Origin: Entrophospora sp. SA101
Lineage: Eukaryota; Glomeromycota; Glomeromycetes; Entrophosporales; Entrophosporaceae
NCBI GenBank assembly: GCA_958430865.1
Contig: CAUDNR010002035.1
Location: 13,489-73,928 of the forward strand
Direction of reading: 5' to 3'
Length of the DNA stretch: 60,440 nt
Below the pieces are notes generated by a model, which was not told where the DNA came from, ran no database searches, and worked only from the letters and a program-made list of their open reading frames with translations. Shown here piece after piece: positions 11,301 to 22,710 of this stretch. Position 1 is the first letter of the stretch. Each line of letters opens with the position of its first letter. Position numbers and translations under genes: made by a program.

Positions 11301-12769
11301 ATATATGAACTATATATACACTGTTACCAATTAAAACTACTTCTTTTAGTAACTAAAGTTGCCCAAATACTTGAGGGCAAATTTAATTTTTTATTGAAAG
11401 ATTTATTCAAGTCAAAGCAATCATATTTTATTTTACAACTTGAAATGTCTTTCTCTTTCAAAATTTCCATTTGTTTATGAGTTAACTTATAGTCTTCACT
11501 TCATTTACAAACTGGTAATTCGGAATTTGTACAAGTGAATTAAAGCTCCATGTAAGCTGGCCTACAAGCCAAATAACTTAAATAAGTTCACAAGCTGGCT
11601 CATGATGAGCTTAATATGAATCAATCATTTGTTTTAATAATAATACCATAGGATATATATTTGTTCTTATCAAAATTTTCCATTTCACTTAAAATAATAA
11701 CAATTATTGTCAATTGTTTACATAAATAGCTGTGGAATAATAAAAAGAAAAGGATATTAAGAAAAAATTATATAATTACCAATAAATTCATCACATTTAA
11801 TCATTCATTTCAAAGTTTGGATTATAATTAGTACTATAACCTAAATAAGTAAGTATATTTATATGTGTGTGTATATTATAAAAATAATAGTAATAATGTT
11901 TACCTGACCCAGTTTCACTAGTGCCATTTACAACAATTGGAATAACTGGAATATATCATTTTGGTTCAATGCTTTGTCATATTCATTCAATTCAAGCAAT
12001 TTGACATTATTAGGGTAAAAAATCATTCTTGTAAATGTAGCAAGTCTCATTTGTAAAGTATATGTGTACATATGCAGTATATGTTTTGTTATTTTTTAAA
12101 AAAATGAGTACCAAATTATCCTATAGTAGAATAAAAGGTTAATTTCATCATGATAATATGCAGAATACTCCATATTATAACTTGTCAATGTAGGATACAC
12201 AAGAAAGTTAAAAGACCACGAATAATTTAATTAATTATTTTTATCAAGGGTAGACATAACACGTATTTTACTATTATATGAGTGGATAGTTTGTTTGGCT
12301 ACTGATCATTAAGATGGGTAAAGTGTATAACAAAGAAGATAAAAATTAGAAGGTCAATAGTAAACATCTTACTAAAATGAGTTTTTGACATAGCCTTGTA
12401 TGAGGCTAATGGATGACCTTTTGTGAACAGCAGCAAATTATTATAAGATTTTGAATCAAAATTAGGTGATCAATTTCATCAATTCGTTTGGAGCTTATTC
12501 AGCAGATATTCAGTGAATAATCAAGTAAGCATTGATTATATAGGATGTTATATTTTAATTGACTAATTATCTGAGTATTGATTGACCAAGTAAGTACTTG
12601 AACACCTGGATAATCAATGGATATAACCACTACAACCACTCATTTAAAGGTCTTAAGAAAACAGTACCAGAAACATTGGAGTCTGTTCCTTTATTGAAAA
12701 TAAGAGACATCATATATGAGTGCCTATAGGCTAAATTTAACAGGCTTTGTTTGATGTAAGAAAATGTAC
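11301..12769. other. intergenic, repeat-like
   Basis: No complete gene. Around 11530-11620 there are short direct and inverted AAGCTGGC / GCCTACAAGCC motifs typical of transposon terminal debris. On the minus strand at about 11962-11907 one frame reads PVIPIVVNGTSETGSG before GTAA, which resembles a P-loop of a DEAH-type helicase, but it is a single short block with no support around it. Confidence 0.4.
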
Positions 12770-12853
12770 CTGAAACAAGTAGTTTTCTAATTGATCGCGA
12801 CTTAGCGTTTGAAACTGTCTTCTGAGTTCCTGGTCAGTAAGAGTTTTTGACAT
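12770..12853 (-). CDS. possible first exon of an unrecognised protein
   Basis: An ATG at 12853 opens 28 codons, MSKTLTDQELRRQFQTLSRD followed by QLENYLFQ, and runs straight into a GTACAT donor at 12769. The composition is amphipathic and protein-like, unlike the surrounding AT-rich sequence, and the phase is zero. I could not find the next exon with confidence. No family is recognised. A relic or chance open stretch is possible. Confidence 0.25.
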
Positions 12854-13059
12854 GGCATTTAGAACTAGTCTGTTTTTTTAAAACAACTTCAACTACTTTT
12901 TAATCGGATAAATATATAATATAAATCCTGACTGGATATAATTTTACATATCACGTGATTCGAAACCTTTAAAGATAGCCACCAAAATTGATGTTTATAA
13001 ATGATGTGTGCTATATAAATTTTCATTTTATTTTTGATTTTTTCCATGTCAAGAAATAA

Positions 13060-16000
13060 TTAATTAGATTTTGATTTTGATTTTGATTTAAATTTTTTAG
13101 TAAATTTAGGTTTAGATGATGAAAATGATACTGAAGATGCTGATAAAAGTTCTTTTTCACCAACTCGAGGCATTGAAACTTTATTTTTTTGTCGCCAATC
13201 ATTAAATCTAAAAATAAAAGAAATTTTAATTTCAATTCAAATTAATTAAAAAAAAATAATTAATACATAAACCTAACCTTCCACTTTTATAAGTAGCAGG
13301 TAGCTTTACACCACTTTCAGTTTTGATTAATTTTTTATTGTCAGATCCAATACCACCACCTCGTAAAAATGTTTTCTTTTTACTGTTCCATGTTAAAACC
13401 TTTCTTTTGTTTAATTCAGGAACATGTTCATCATTCTGTTGATCTAACATGGCTCTTTGTGCTTCCTCAATAAATAATGCACCCTGGTTCACTGAATAAC
13501 TAAATTATAATAATAACAATTATTAATAATTTTTTTTAATATTATTAATTGTAAAGATTAAATCATAAATACCCTTTTTCTGTGTTTGCATCTTTTTGAT
13601 AATGTGATATATAATGTTCTTCATCACGATAATTGTCAATTTTTGATTTCTTTGCTACATATATTTAGAAAAAAGGAAATTAATGATGAATAATAAAAAC
13701 ATATGTAAAATAAATGCTTTTAGGTAACATACATTTTTTATCAACATCACTGTTAGCCTTCCGCTTTGATGTCTTTGAATTATTCTATTATAAAGCAAAT
13801 AAATTTAAAATTTTTTTACAAAAAAAAAATATTTTTTTTATTTATTTTTTACATTATTTTCTTCTTCCTTCTTAATATCAAATTCATCAGATTTTCTTTT
13901 TGAAGAAGCATCATGACGTTTCTTCATAATTTGAGCACCCATAGATTGTTTATTTCCTCGACTTCCCATTTCAAATATAGTCTATAAGTTTTTTTAGTGG
14001 AAATTAATTAGACATAAATTTAAAATGTACTTGCACACATTTAATAAATGATTAACCTCATGTGGACGAAAGTTTGATATTTTTTTAATGAGATTCTGAC
14101 ATTCTTTTTCATTTGGATCAACTTTATCAACTATTTTTAATAAAAAAAATAATTATTATTGACAAAAAAAAAATAGCAGATTGTGATCACTAATATATGA
14201 GAACCTAACCAAAAAGAGGATGAACTTCAGTGAAAACCATTTTTTCAACAAGCTCCTTAGTTCTTTTATAACTTTCTGAAGCAGCTATGGGTTTTGATTT
14301 GCAATACAACTTGTATCCATTTTTGGCAACCTTTTGAAGTGATTCAAGGTTACTTTCACCTTGCAACTTTTCTTTGACCCATTCCAAATGTATATCCAAA
14401 GAGCCACGAGGAAAACAACCAAAAATTATATCTTTAGTATAATCCAATGAGGAAGCATCATAATCTTCATTCTTCATGCCAATTATCAAACGACGGCTAA
14501 GAAAAAGTTGTAAATCTAACAGATATGGAAACTAATAAATTAAAAAATTTAGATATATATATATTGTACAAGTATCATTATAAAATTAAAATTATAAAAA
14601 TTAATCTGCAAATACTTCATCATGGGTAATTAATGAATATGCCCATCCACTTTTGCCAGCTCTAGCAGTTCTTCCGACTCTGTGAATAAATACTTTACTA
14701 CTATTAATAAAATCATAGTTGATCACATTTTCTATGATTGGGATATCAATTCCCCTGGCCGCAACATCAGTCACCACTAATAGATTGGTTTGGCCATTAC
14801 GAAAATTACTTATTTGAATTTTTCGAGCTGTTTGATCAAGCGAACCATAAATATATGAAGTTTTGAATCCAGCTGAAATTAAAAGATTCGAAATGTATTC
14901 AACATGATGTTTTGTTGAAACAAAAATTATTGTTTGATGTGATGATGACAATAGTAATTCCTTTGATGCGGATTTTGATTCTTGATTTTTTTGTTTATTT
15001 GATTTTTTTTTCAGATTACTATTATCATTATTTTTTATATTAAATATGGATTCAGTTGGTACTTTAATTATCTCATGTAATGTATACAATAATGCTGCTT
15101 CTTTTTCTGTCTGTTTTACTGAAAAGAATGCCATCTATAAATTACAAAAATTAAATATTACATTCCTGATATAATATAAATATAAAATACCTCAAAAAAT
15201 TATAAAATAATGATACCTCTAAATCACTGCTAATCTTGGTATCAGTATCCAGTCTTACTAGAGTAGGATCTTGAAGACCTGCTCTTGCAAACTCTACCAG
15301 TGATTTCGGTAAAGTAGCAGAGAAAAGTAATGTTTGACGTGTATGTGGTAACCTATGTAAAATCTCATGTAGTTGAACAGAAAAACCCATTTCAAATAAT
15401 CTTTATAGTAATTAAATATATGTATGTATTAGGATATATATCAGAATATAAAATCATATCGAATATTAATATAAACCTATCAGCTTCATCAAAAACTATA
15501 TATTCAACTGCACCAAGTTCTAAATTCATTTCCACAATTAAATGAAGTAAACGACCTGGAGTGGCAATAATACTAATGATATAATAAGTTTGGTTATATC
15601 ATTAATCTAGATGAAGTATTATAACTCCCCCAAATATTTAAATGCTTACACATCAGGGTTCCCGAGAATCATTGAAAATTGATCCTCCAGGTTATCACCT
15701 CCAACCAGAATACATGCCCTAATATCAGTGTATTTTGCAAGCTCTTTACAGACCTTTTGTGTTTGTAATGCAAGCTCACGTGATGGAGACAATATTATAG
15801 CCCTTGTTCCTACCTAAAATAATTGAATAATTAATATTTTGTTATTGATTAATAAACATATCTAAATCTATGCATGCATTTTATCTTAAAATACCTTTGC
15901 AGAATGTATCTTCAATTTTTCTAACATTGGAATTAAAAAGGCAGCAGTTTTCCCAGATCCAGTTCGAGCCATACCAACAACATCGTTACCTTCCATTATT

Positions 16001-16316
16001 AAAGGAATTGTTTTGCGTTGTATAGGAGTTGGAACTTTAAATCCTTTTTTCAATACAGCTTTATATATAGGATAACTTAATCCTATCGTTTTATTATAAG
16101 GTAAAAAATTTATTGATCAATCAACCAATTTTTCACGTATATATTGATTAAAGAAATACCCATTGACTGGAAACCACCGGATTTTTTCTTTTTTCTATTG
16201 TTTGCTTGTATTTGTTTAGAGATGAATGATTTTTCATCATTGTCAGAAAACGATGAATCTTGGGTAGTTTGAGTTAATGAATTAAATATATCTAAATCTT
16301 TATCGTCTTGTGTCAT
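13060..16316 (-). CDS. DBP10: DEAD-box ATP-dependent RNA helicase DBP10 (DDX54-like)
   Basis: Nucleolar helicase of 60S ribosome assembly. About twelve exons splice with GT-AG introns; the clearest are 16316-16160, 16082-15895, 15813-15650, 15572-15477, 15400-15217, 15134-14616, 14531-14210 and 14130-14057, then smaller 3' exons to the stop at 13062-13060. In order: [10 protein letters not shown], the Q motif [11 protein letters not shown], Walker [90 protein letters not shown] and [10 protein letters not shown]. The C-terminal DBP10CT region contains [20 protein letters not shown] and a Lys/Ser-rich tail. The ATG at 16316 is used because the frame upstream opens only with TTG. A Lys/Ser/Asn-rich insert (about 15045-14950) lies between helicase halves, as in family members. 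All key motifs look intact. Confidence 0.92.
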
Positions 16317-16857
16317 CTTTATTTTTTTTAATTTAGATTTCAAAAAATTTTTAAAATGATCCTCGTTACTAATTTAGTAAAAAAGAATGCTCTTCTTATT
16401 ACCAAAAGTAATTGGTCCATTTTTGTATAATAAAAGACCGAGATGGACCGTCAGTTCTCCAGTCCTAATTACATGGAGCATACTGCAACAAAGTAAACAT
16501 TTCTATAGTAAAGACAAAATGTTACCAATCTTTGAGTGCTGTTACTTCACTAAATATGAGCTATTTTGCCAAAAGTTTTTTAGTAAAAAAAAAAAAAAAA
16601 GTTTATGATGGTTAAGATTACTATTGCTATGTTGTTGGCAACCATCTAAACTGCAATTTATCTATTATTCATGTGACCAAGTCACAGTTCTTTTACAAAT
16701 TGAATTTTGCTATTGTTTCCATATCCATTAATACAAATTCCTATGAGATTTATATTGTTGTACAGCCACTCTTCTTGGAAGTCTTATTGTAAATTTTCTA
16801 ATATTACAAATTTAATGCAACTGGGACTGTTACCTGTAATTCTTTCTAGCATGACTT
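16317..16857. other. intergenic with transposon debris upstream of DBP10
   Basis: Contains the DBP10 promoter side and a GCATACTGCAACAAA motif at about 16488 that recurs at about 17338, suggesting remains of one element around the transposase scrap. The plus ORF 16387-16608 ends in a Lys run from a poly-A tract and is not credible. Confidence 0.4.
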
Positions 16858-17085
16858 TTATTTAACTGCACCCCAAAGACTTTTGATGTAGTTTAATTCA
16901 CAGTGATATTTGAATAAAATATTATTTCTAATTGAAATCAGATAAAATTTGATATGTACAACAATAAACACCTTCAAAAACCTGTGTATGATTTTTACAT
17001 TCCTTATATTTTTTAACAACCCATCTTTCCACAAACCTTGTTCTTCTAATACAGTAATATAAATTTCGTACTTTAGGCTCTCCAT
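16858..17085 (-). pseudogene. DDE-superfamily transposase remnant
   Basis: The reading contains LKYEIYITVLEEQGLW and ends FKYHCELNYIKSLWGAVK. The latter matches the well-known PKYHCELNFIE-WG/S-KR block that holds the last acidic residue of many fungal DDE endonuclease transposases; here the Glu position reads Lys (YIK for FIE). Only about 75 codons are open, and sequence further downstream on the same strand is stop-ridden. I infer a dead transposon fragment. Full termini could not be defined. Confidence 0.5.
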
Positions 17086-17722
17086 TAGACAAAATCATAA
17101 TTATTTTCTTTTAAGAAAATTGATATCATTTACTTGATGATACACTCTCTGAATAACTGAATAAATAAATAAATATTAAATCATTTTCTTCTAGACTTTT
17201 GAATAAATTATTTGTATCACATGATGTCATTAATATTAGCTGAGATTTTAGGAGTGGGTCTGGCAAAAGTCTCAAATCTCACACAATAAATACATTAATA
17301 TATACCAAAAGTTAAAAATAAAATGTTCTAATTTGGGGCATACTGCAACAAAATCAGACAAAGTGAACACTTGGTATTACCAAGAATTTCAGGGATCAAG
17401 ATTTAGTCATTTGCAATGTGACTATAATCATTAACAATTTTATCCCTTAAACAGTTAATAGGCTATTGATAGCTGATAAAATTTTTCTGATATAAAAATT
17501 TTTTTCTGAAGGCATCACTTTCTAATACAAAAATGATCTTTGAGATTCAGCCAATTAATCTATAAATAAAAATCCAGTTGTTGTCCTTGTGGTTTTTGTA
17601 AAATCCTCTTTAAAGGTTGGTCGATTGACTGTTTTTACTTTGCTGATTGTTAAATTGACCAATGAGAATGATCAAAACTTTAATTTGTGTTACCATTAGA
17701 GAATACTCTGACCGTTTAAGAG

Positions 17723-18500
17723 ATAGTGTGAGATCAAAATACACGTCTCACACAAATCTATTGATTTGGTTAAAATAATATTTATGCTTTACTCTCAAAT
17801 AAAGACAAGTGCCGTAAATTATGATGATGGTAGTAATTGTATTTACGGCATATAAAAAGTGGTTGCAATTACCTTTGCAACCATACTTTTTCCTTTTTTG
17901 GATTACGGCACTAGTCTTTACTCTCAAAACTATCTTTTATTATCATTAAATTTCTTGTACTAGGAAATAGTAATCAATATCTTTTTTAGATTTTACACTA
18001 TATATCCTGATCACATTTCTTGGTGGGTGCCCTCCTAGCCGTTTTCCTCTTTGCCATATACCAAGTCAGGTACGTCTCTAAAACTACTAAATAAGGTTGA
18101 TTATTTTACCTACTAAAAGAAAAGAAAAGAAATAAAAAATAATAAAAATAATAGAAACAAATATAAAATAAGAGAAAATAATTATGCACGGGATTAGTAT
18201 AAATTCGTCATTAGGGATAGATTTATTATCATTATGAAAATATAATGTTTGAAGACCACAAGGACAAGGACAAGGACAGTGTTATTTATTATAATATTAT
18301 TATATAAAAACTTCAGAGTTAACTAAATAACTTTGAGTTTATTAAAAAATTAAAGATTACATGAAAGAGAAATTTACAATGTATTTATACATTTTAGAGG
18401 TTCTATCATCTAGTTCTCTGATTTCTTTAATATCCTAAATTATATTAATTAATGTATTCTTTCATCATTATTTAAACCTTCCATGTAGAATTATTTTCTA
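17723..18500. repeat. dispersed repeat R, copy 1 (contains a MITE)
   Basis: About 550 bp (17958-18500) match 42725-43261 almost base for base, including an ACAAGG/CAAGGA minisatellite (about 18258-18280; one unit shorter here). The shared left end ATAGTGTGAGATCAAAAT followed by CACGTCTCACACAAATCT forms a hairpin (TGTGAGA/TCTCACA). Between left and right shared parts, an inner segment (17759-17957) is inverted relative to copy 2 and carries an insertion. No coding region is recognised. It is probably a non-autonomous mobile element or part of one. Confidence 0.75.
17800..17920. mobile_element. 121-bp MITE with 8-bp target duplication (hAT-type)
   Basis: Terminal inverted repeats TAAAGACAAGTGCCGTAA and TTACGGCACTAGTCTTTA differ at one base. 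The flanks carry CTCTCAAA on both sides (17792-17799 and 17921-17928), an 8-bp target duplication as made by hAT transposases. The related locus at 42653-42724 (inverted) has a single CTCTCAAA and no insertion, giving a readable empty site. Internally, ATTTACGGCA and GGTTGCA/TGCAACC allow further hairpins. There is no coding capacity, so mobilisation would need a transposase elsewhere. Confidence 0.85.
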
Positions 18501-20100
18501 GTCAACATGAGTCATGTAAAATTCTTTTGTTCTGAGATTTGGTCATCTGTTACATTTTAGAATGTTGGAATATTTATATTTCCAATATTTCCATGAGTCA
18601 ATTATTCTATTATTATTGGTGTTTGAATAAATTGAACTGTTTTGATCACTTGATCAGTTTTTCTGATTTATTTGTGTGTAACTTTGTGAATCATCTCTGA
18701 TTTATATATTAGTTTCCCATGATTTATAATTTACTATTTTACAATATTATAAATAAATAAAAATTTTCTTTTTTTATTATCAAACTGTATCAATATATAT
18801 AGTTTTTATATTTAAATTCAAGTTGTTTTTTTTTGAAATTAAAATGTTTAAATATTCTGAGTCATTTTTTATGGTAAAAGATCATCACTAATACCGATAT
18901 GGTAATTCCAGATTGCATATGGTAAGATCATCTCACATACCGATTATGGTAAAATCCCAGACTATTATTAATCAATATTATACGGAAATCATATATAGTT
19001 ATCCACAAAAAATATCCGCAATCGCCAAATCGATTTCTAAATAAGGATAGCATGCACCCAACCCACCAATAAAATTGGATATTCTCATGATGCTGCGCAA
19101 AATTGTGGATATTTTTGCGGAAAAATACATGATTATAATTGTTTTCACAAAAAAAATTTTTTTTATATATTACTACGAATTGATCATTCAAATTTATTTT
19201 ATTGCAAATTATTTTGCTCACGACCAATAATTATAATAATTGCATTTTTATTTTTATAAACATCAATAAATACAAATCAATAAAATACAAATCAATAAAT
19301 ACAAATATTAAAAAATTTATTTTATTATTAAAAATTATAATTTGTGTTCTCAGGATTATGAAAATATTATAAAAACTTACCAAATGGTGGCACCTCCTAG
19401 CTAACAATGGTAATTCTTTTGATAAACTGGAAGAATTGCCAAGAAACCAGTAAAAAGAAAGAAAATGATAATTGAACAAAACTTGGAACAAGAAAGGGAA
19501 AATTTAAAATTTTATAAAATTAATGTTAACCAGTGATCAAATCCAGTGATCAAAAAGATCAGAAGTGGGGATTAAAAGGAATTCAAAAGGGTATCAGTCC
19601 ACAGTTCTACTCTTACTGAGAGAAAAGAGAACTGACAAGAGAAAAGCAGGATCAAAGAACTACAAAAAAAAAGTTTTATAAAAGAAATGATGAAAAATGT
19701 GAACAATGTAACAATATAATAAAAAACAATACAAAAAAAACTTAGCTGATTTCCAAGAAAGCCTTTCGACTAAAGAAATAAGCAAGTACATAAAATTATT
19801 ATTAATAAAATAAAAAAAATAAAGAAATGACAACAAAACAATAAATAAATAATAAAATAATCCTGAGAACATTTCAAAATTAAAGGAAAGAGGGAGGAAA
19901 TTGATAGTGAAATTTTATAATAATAATAACAATATTCCAATAAAAGGGGGCTATATATACATGTACACAAATATACTGATCAGCAGAAATTATTATATAT
20001 TAATTAAATTTTTTTTTAATATATGCATGTCAGCCAGAACCAACTTGTTAAGACAATGCTTTGATAAAACAAAATACACACAATAAACCAGTATTTTTTT
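18501..20100. other. intergenic, AT-rich, no supported gene
   Basis: Several minus ORFs of 60-99 codons exist (18928-19227, 19231-19491, 19660-19970) but are Phe/Tyr/Ile-rich translations of AT-rich DNA without domains. At 18890-18965, ACCATATCGG-like motifs (in reverse) resemble the block at 41650-41680, indicating another small dispersed repeat. Near 18995-19125, two imperfect TCC(G/A)CAAAAA-TATCC blocks occur in opposite orientation. Confidence 0.4.
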
Positions 20101-20109
20101 AATATCTAC

Positions 20110-20620
20110 TCGTTATTATGGGAATCAATCAGATTTTACATGGTGTGAACTTTGATTAAAACTTTCAAAGGGCATTTTTAACAAGGGTCAAAATTTGGTT
20201 TTAACTTTTTTATCCATAGAAGTTCCATTTCATCAATCACTTTTTTTCTCTCTTATTCACTTGAAGATAAGTTCTTTTTTGTAAAAAAGAATTAACATTT
20301 TTACATGGGTGGTCCCAAAGAGAGAATATGGGTTTGGATGATATTGATCAGAGAAATAAGAGGTGTTACTTAGATTGTATAAAAAAAATTTTTATCTTAC
20401 ATCAGTATTTAGTGTTAAATTGGTTAACGTGATTAGTCATTGTGGGAACCAATCAGATTTTACATGGTGCAAACTTTGACCATTAAAACTTGCAAAGATG
20501 TTTTTAACAAGGGTCAAAATTTGGTTTTTTGCATAATAGAAAATTCTTCCACTGATTTCACTTCTTTTTTGTAAAAAAGGATTACCATTTTTACATGGGC
20601 GGCCCCAAACAAGAGATTGG
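20110..20620. repeat. diverged tandem copies of a piggyBac-flanking segment
   Basis: Two segments about 325 bp apart share the same order of blocks: AATCAGATTTTACATGGTG, ACAAGGGTCAAAATTTGGTTTT, CTTTTTTGTAAAAAA and TTTTTACATGGG(T/C)GG(T/C)CCC. They look like two degenerate copies of one piece of a transposon placed head to tail. Confidence 0.55.
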
Positions 20621-21081
20621 TAATGAAGTTGTTCATTTAGTAAAAAATTTACCAGCTAATAGAACTTTTAATATATACATGGATAATTACTTTACAAGCA
20701 TCAATTAATTCAAATACTTGAGGGATAGAGGAATTGGTGCATGTGGTACAGTTTGTAAAAATTCAGCAAAATTTCCTAGTGTTTTGAAACCAAAAGTGAG
20801 GACAGACTTAATTTGGAATACACTTTCTGGAGTTGTGGTTGATGAAGTTTTGGCTCTTTTATGGATAGATAATGGTCCTGTAACAATGCTTTGTGGTACA
20901 GTTTGTAAAAATTCAGCAAAATTTCCTAGTGTTTTGAAACCAAAAGTGAGGACAGACTTATTTTAGAATACACTTTCTGGAGTTGTGGTTGATGAAGTTT
21001 TGGCTCTTTTATGGATAGATAATGGTCCTGTAACAATGCTTACCACAATTCATGAAATTACAGGTCCAAATTCTCTATTCT
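20325..21081 (+). pseudogene. piggyBac-like transposase, scrambled fragments
   Basis: A C-terminal type block lies first (20333-20430): NMGLDDIDQRNKRCYLDC, matching the piggyBac N-xMGGVDxxDQ element. A catalytic-core block follows (20600-21081): IYMDNYFTSIN, YLRDRGIGACGTVCKNSAKF, then VLALLWIDNGPVTML and TTIHEI, corresponding to the DN-FTS and W-DN-V-L(S/T)T regions with their Asp residues. The order is therefore reversed relative to a real transposase. A 150-bp tandem duplication (20742-20891, 20892-21041) keeps frame, but the second unit has TAG at 20964-20966 where the first has TGG. This is transposon wreckage of the DDE_Tnp_1_7 family, not a functional enzyme. Confidence 0.75.
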
Positions 21082-21583
21082 GAAATAATTCCTTGGCCAA
21101 TTCATTCTCTAGCTTTGTCAATCTCTCTGAATAATTAATTTTTCACAATGTTGATAATTTCTTCACTTGATTGCAAGTTGCCTACAAGAAATGAAAGAAA
21201 TTAAGCATAATAATAAAAGTCTTCTCAAATATGGGTAATCTTGTTGTGATAACTTTCAAATTAACTACCCACCTTCCTAATATAGACATCTATAAGGTCA
21301 ATGATTATCACATGGCTTTAAAAGTTTATAACTCCTTGTTAAAAAAGAAGGAAAAAAGTAAGCTGATAGAATTAAAACTAAATATCTAAGCTTCATTTCC
21401 ATCGGTTTACTTATTAAAAAATCTTTGAGTTATAAGGCGGACCATTTTATATTAATATTATTTCGGAATGATTTTCCTTGTGATTTCCTAAAAGGCTGAT
21501 GATTTTTTCGTGATACAGAAAATGACTTGTTGAATAAAATTCTGAAATTTTGTAACACAACAGGAAAAATAATTTTTTCTCAA
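20742..21583. repeat. piggyBac 3' segment, copy 1 of 2
   Basis: From TGTGGTACAGTTTGTAAAAA to about 21583 this segment matches 26595-27297 at high identity, with a few small indels and one extra 150-bp unit here. Both copies share a 3' open stretch reading NMGNLVVITFKLTTHLPN at about 21231 and 26922. Sequence diverges on both sides, so the duplication ends are sharp. Confidence 0.8.
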
Positions 21584-21616
21584 CTCACATATAATAATAA
21601 TAAAAAGAAATTGAAA

Positions 21617-22467
21617 ATGGATTTTCAAAATCGACCAGGTTGGCATCATATTACATTTGGAAAAAAAACATAGAACCTTTCTTTTAATTTATTTGATTTT
21701 TTTGTTTTATTTGCAAATATACAGGATCAAAGGTTGGTAGTGGTGGTGTAGCTGGATATTCAGAAACAAATGTAGATCGACGTGAACGTCTCCGAAAACT
21801 TGCATTGGAAACAATTGATCTGAATAAGGATCCATATTTTATGAAAAATCATCTTGGTTCTTATGAGTGTAAACTTTGTTTAACTTTACACACTAATGAG
21901 GGCAGTTATCTTGCTCACACTCAAGGTAAAAAACATCAAACAAATCTTGCTCGTAGAGCTGCACGTGAAGCAAAAGAAAACAACAATATACAACCTGCCT
22001 TACAAAATCAACCAAAAATCCAAATAAAGAAAAATTTAGTAAAAATCGGTAGACCAGGTTACAAAGTGACAAAAGTGAGAGATTTAATCACCAGACAACT
22101 TGGTTTATTGTTCCAAATTCAGTACCCTGAAATTGGATTGGATGTTATACCTCGTCATCGATTCATGTCAGCTTATGAACAAAGAGTTGAACCACCAAAC
22201 AAAGCACATCAATATTTGCTTTTTGCTGCTGAACCATATGAGACAATTTCATTTAAAGTTCAAAGTAAAGAAGTTGATAAGGGCGAAGGAAAATTCTTTA
22301 CACACTGGGATCCTGATTCAAAACAGTTTTCATTACAATTCTTTTTCAAGAATGATAGACCAGGAATGTACTCTGAAGGTGTTCCACCTGGAATGGAAAG
22401 ACCTCCTATTGCGAATCCATTAAATCCATTTAATGCACCAACTATGCGTGGACCTACTTATGTATAG
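21617..22467 (+). CDS. SF3A2: splicing factor 3A subunit 2 (SF3A2/PRP11)
   Basis: Component of the U2 snRNP SF3a complex, acting in pre-spliceosome formation in the nucleus. Two exons, 21617-21638 and 21725-22467, join in phase (765 nt, 254 aa). The protein opens MDFQNRPGSKVGSGGVAGYS, the family signature. A U1-type C2H2 zinc finger has C56, C59, H72 and H78 (YECKLCLTLHTNEGSYLAHT). The conserved GRPGYKVTKVRD, LLFQIQYPEI and FAAEPYETISFKVQ blocks follow, then FFTHWDPDSKQFSLQFFFK. The protein ends shortly after a Pro-rich stretch, like fungal orthologues and without the long repeats of the animal tail. The tiny 22-nt first exon fixes the start. It is convergent with the HDAC gene. Confidence 0.95.
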
Positions 22468-22710
22468 CTATTGTGGTAATAACATGATTGATTTATACTT
22501 TTTTATATATCATAATTATAAACACAAATCAATATAATCAATTAATAAATTTGTATTCTTTTTTTTTTTTCTTAATTTGAAAATAAAATTAACAATGAAG
22601 ATTTTTTAATAGAAATATATATATATATAATATATATATTCAATTCTATATTAAGAATGTTTTTATTGACAAGAAAGTATTCTTTTTGAATTAAAAAAAA
22701 CATGTGCATA

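Noticed and set aside
11905..11965. DEAH-helicase P-loop-like text (GTSETGSG) on the minus strand
   Set aside because: A single short match with no neighbouring helicase motifs in any frame.
18928..19970. Several 66-99 codon minus ORFs
   Set aside because: Phe/Tyr/Ile-rich translations of AT-rich DNA with no family resemblance.
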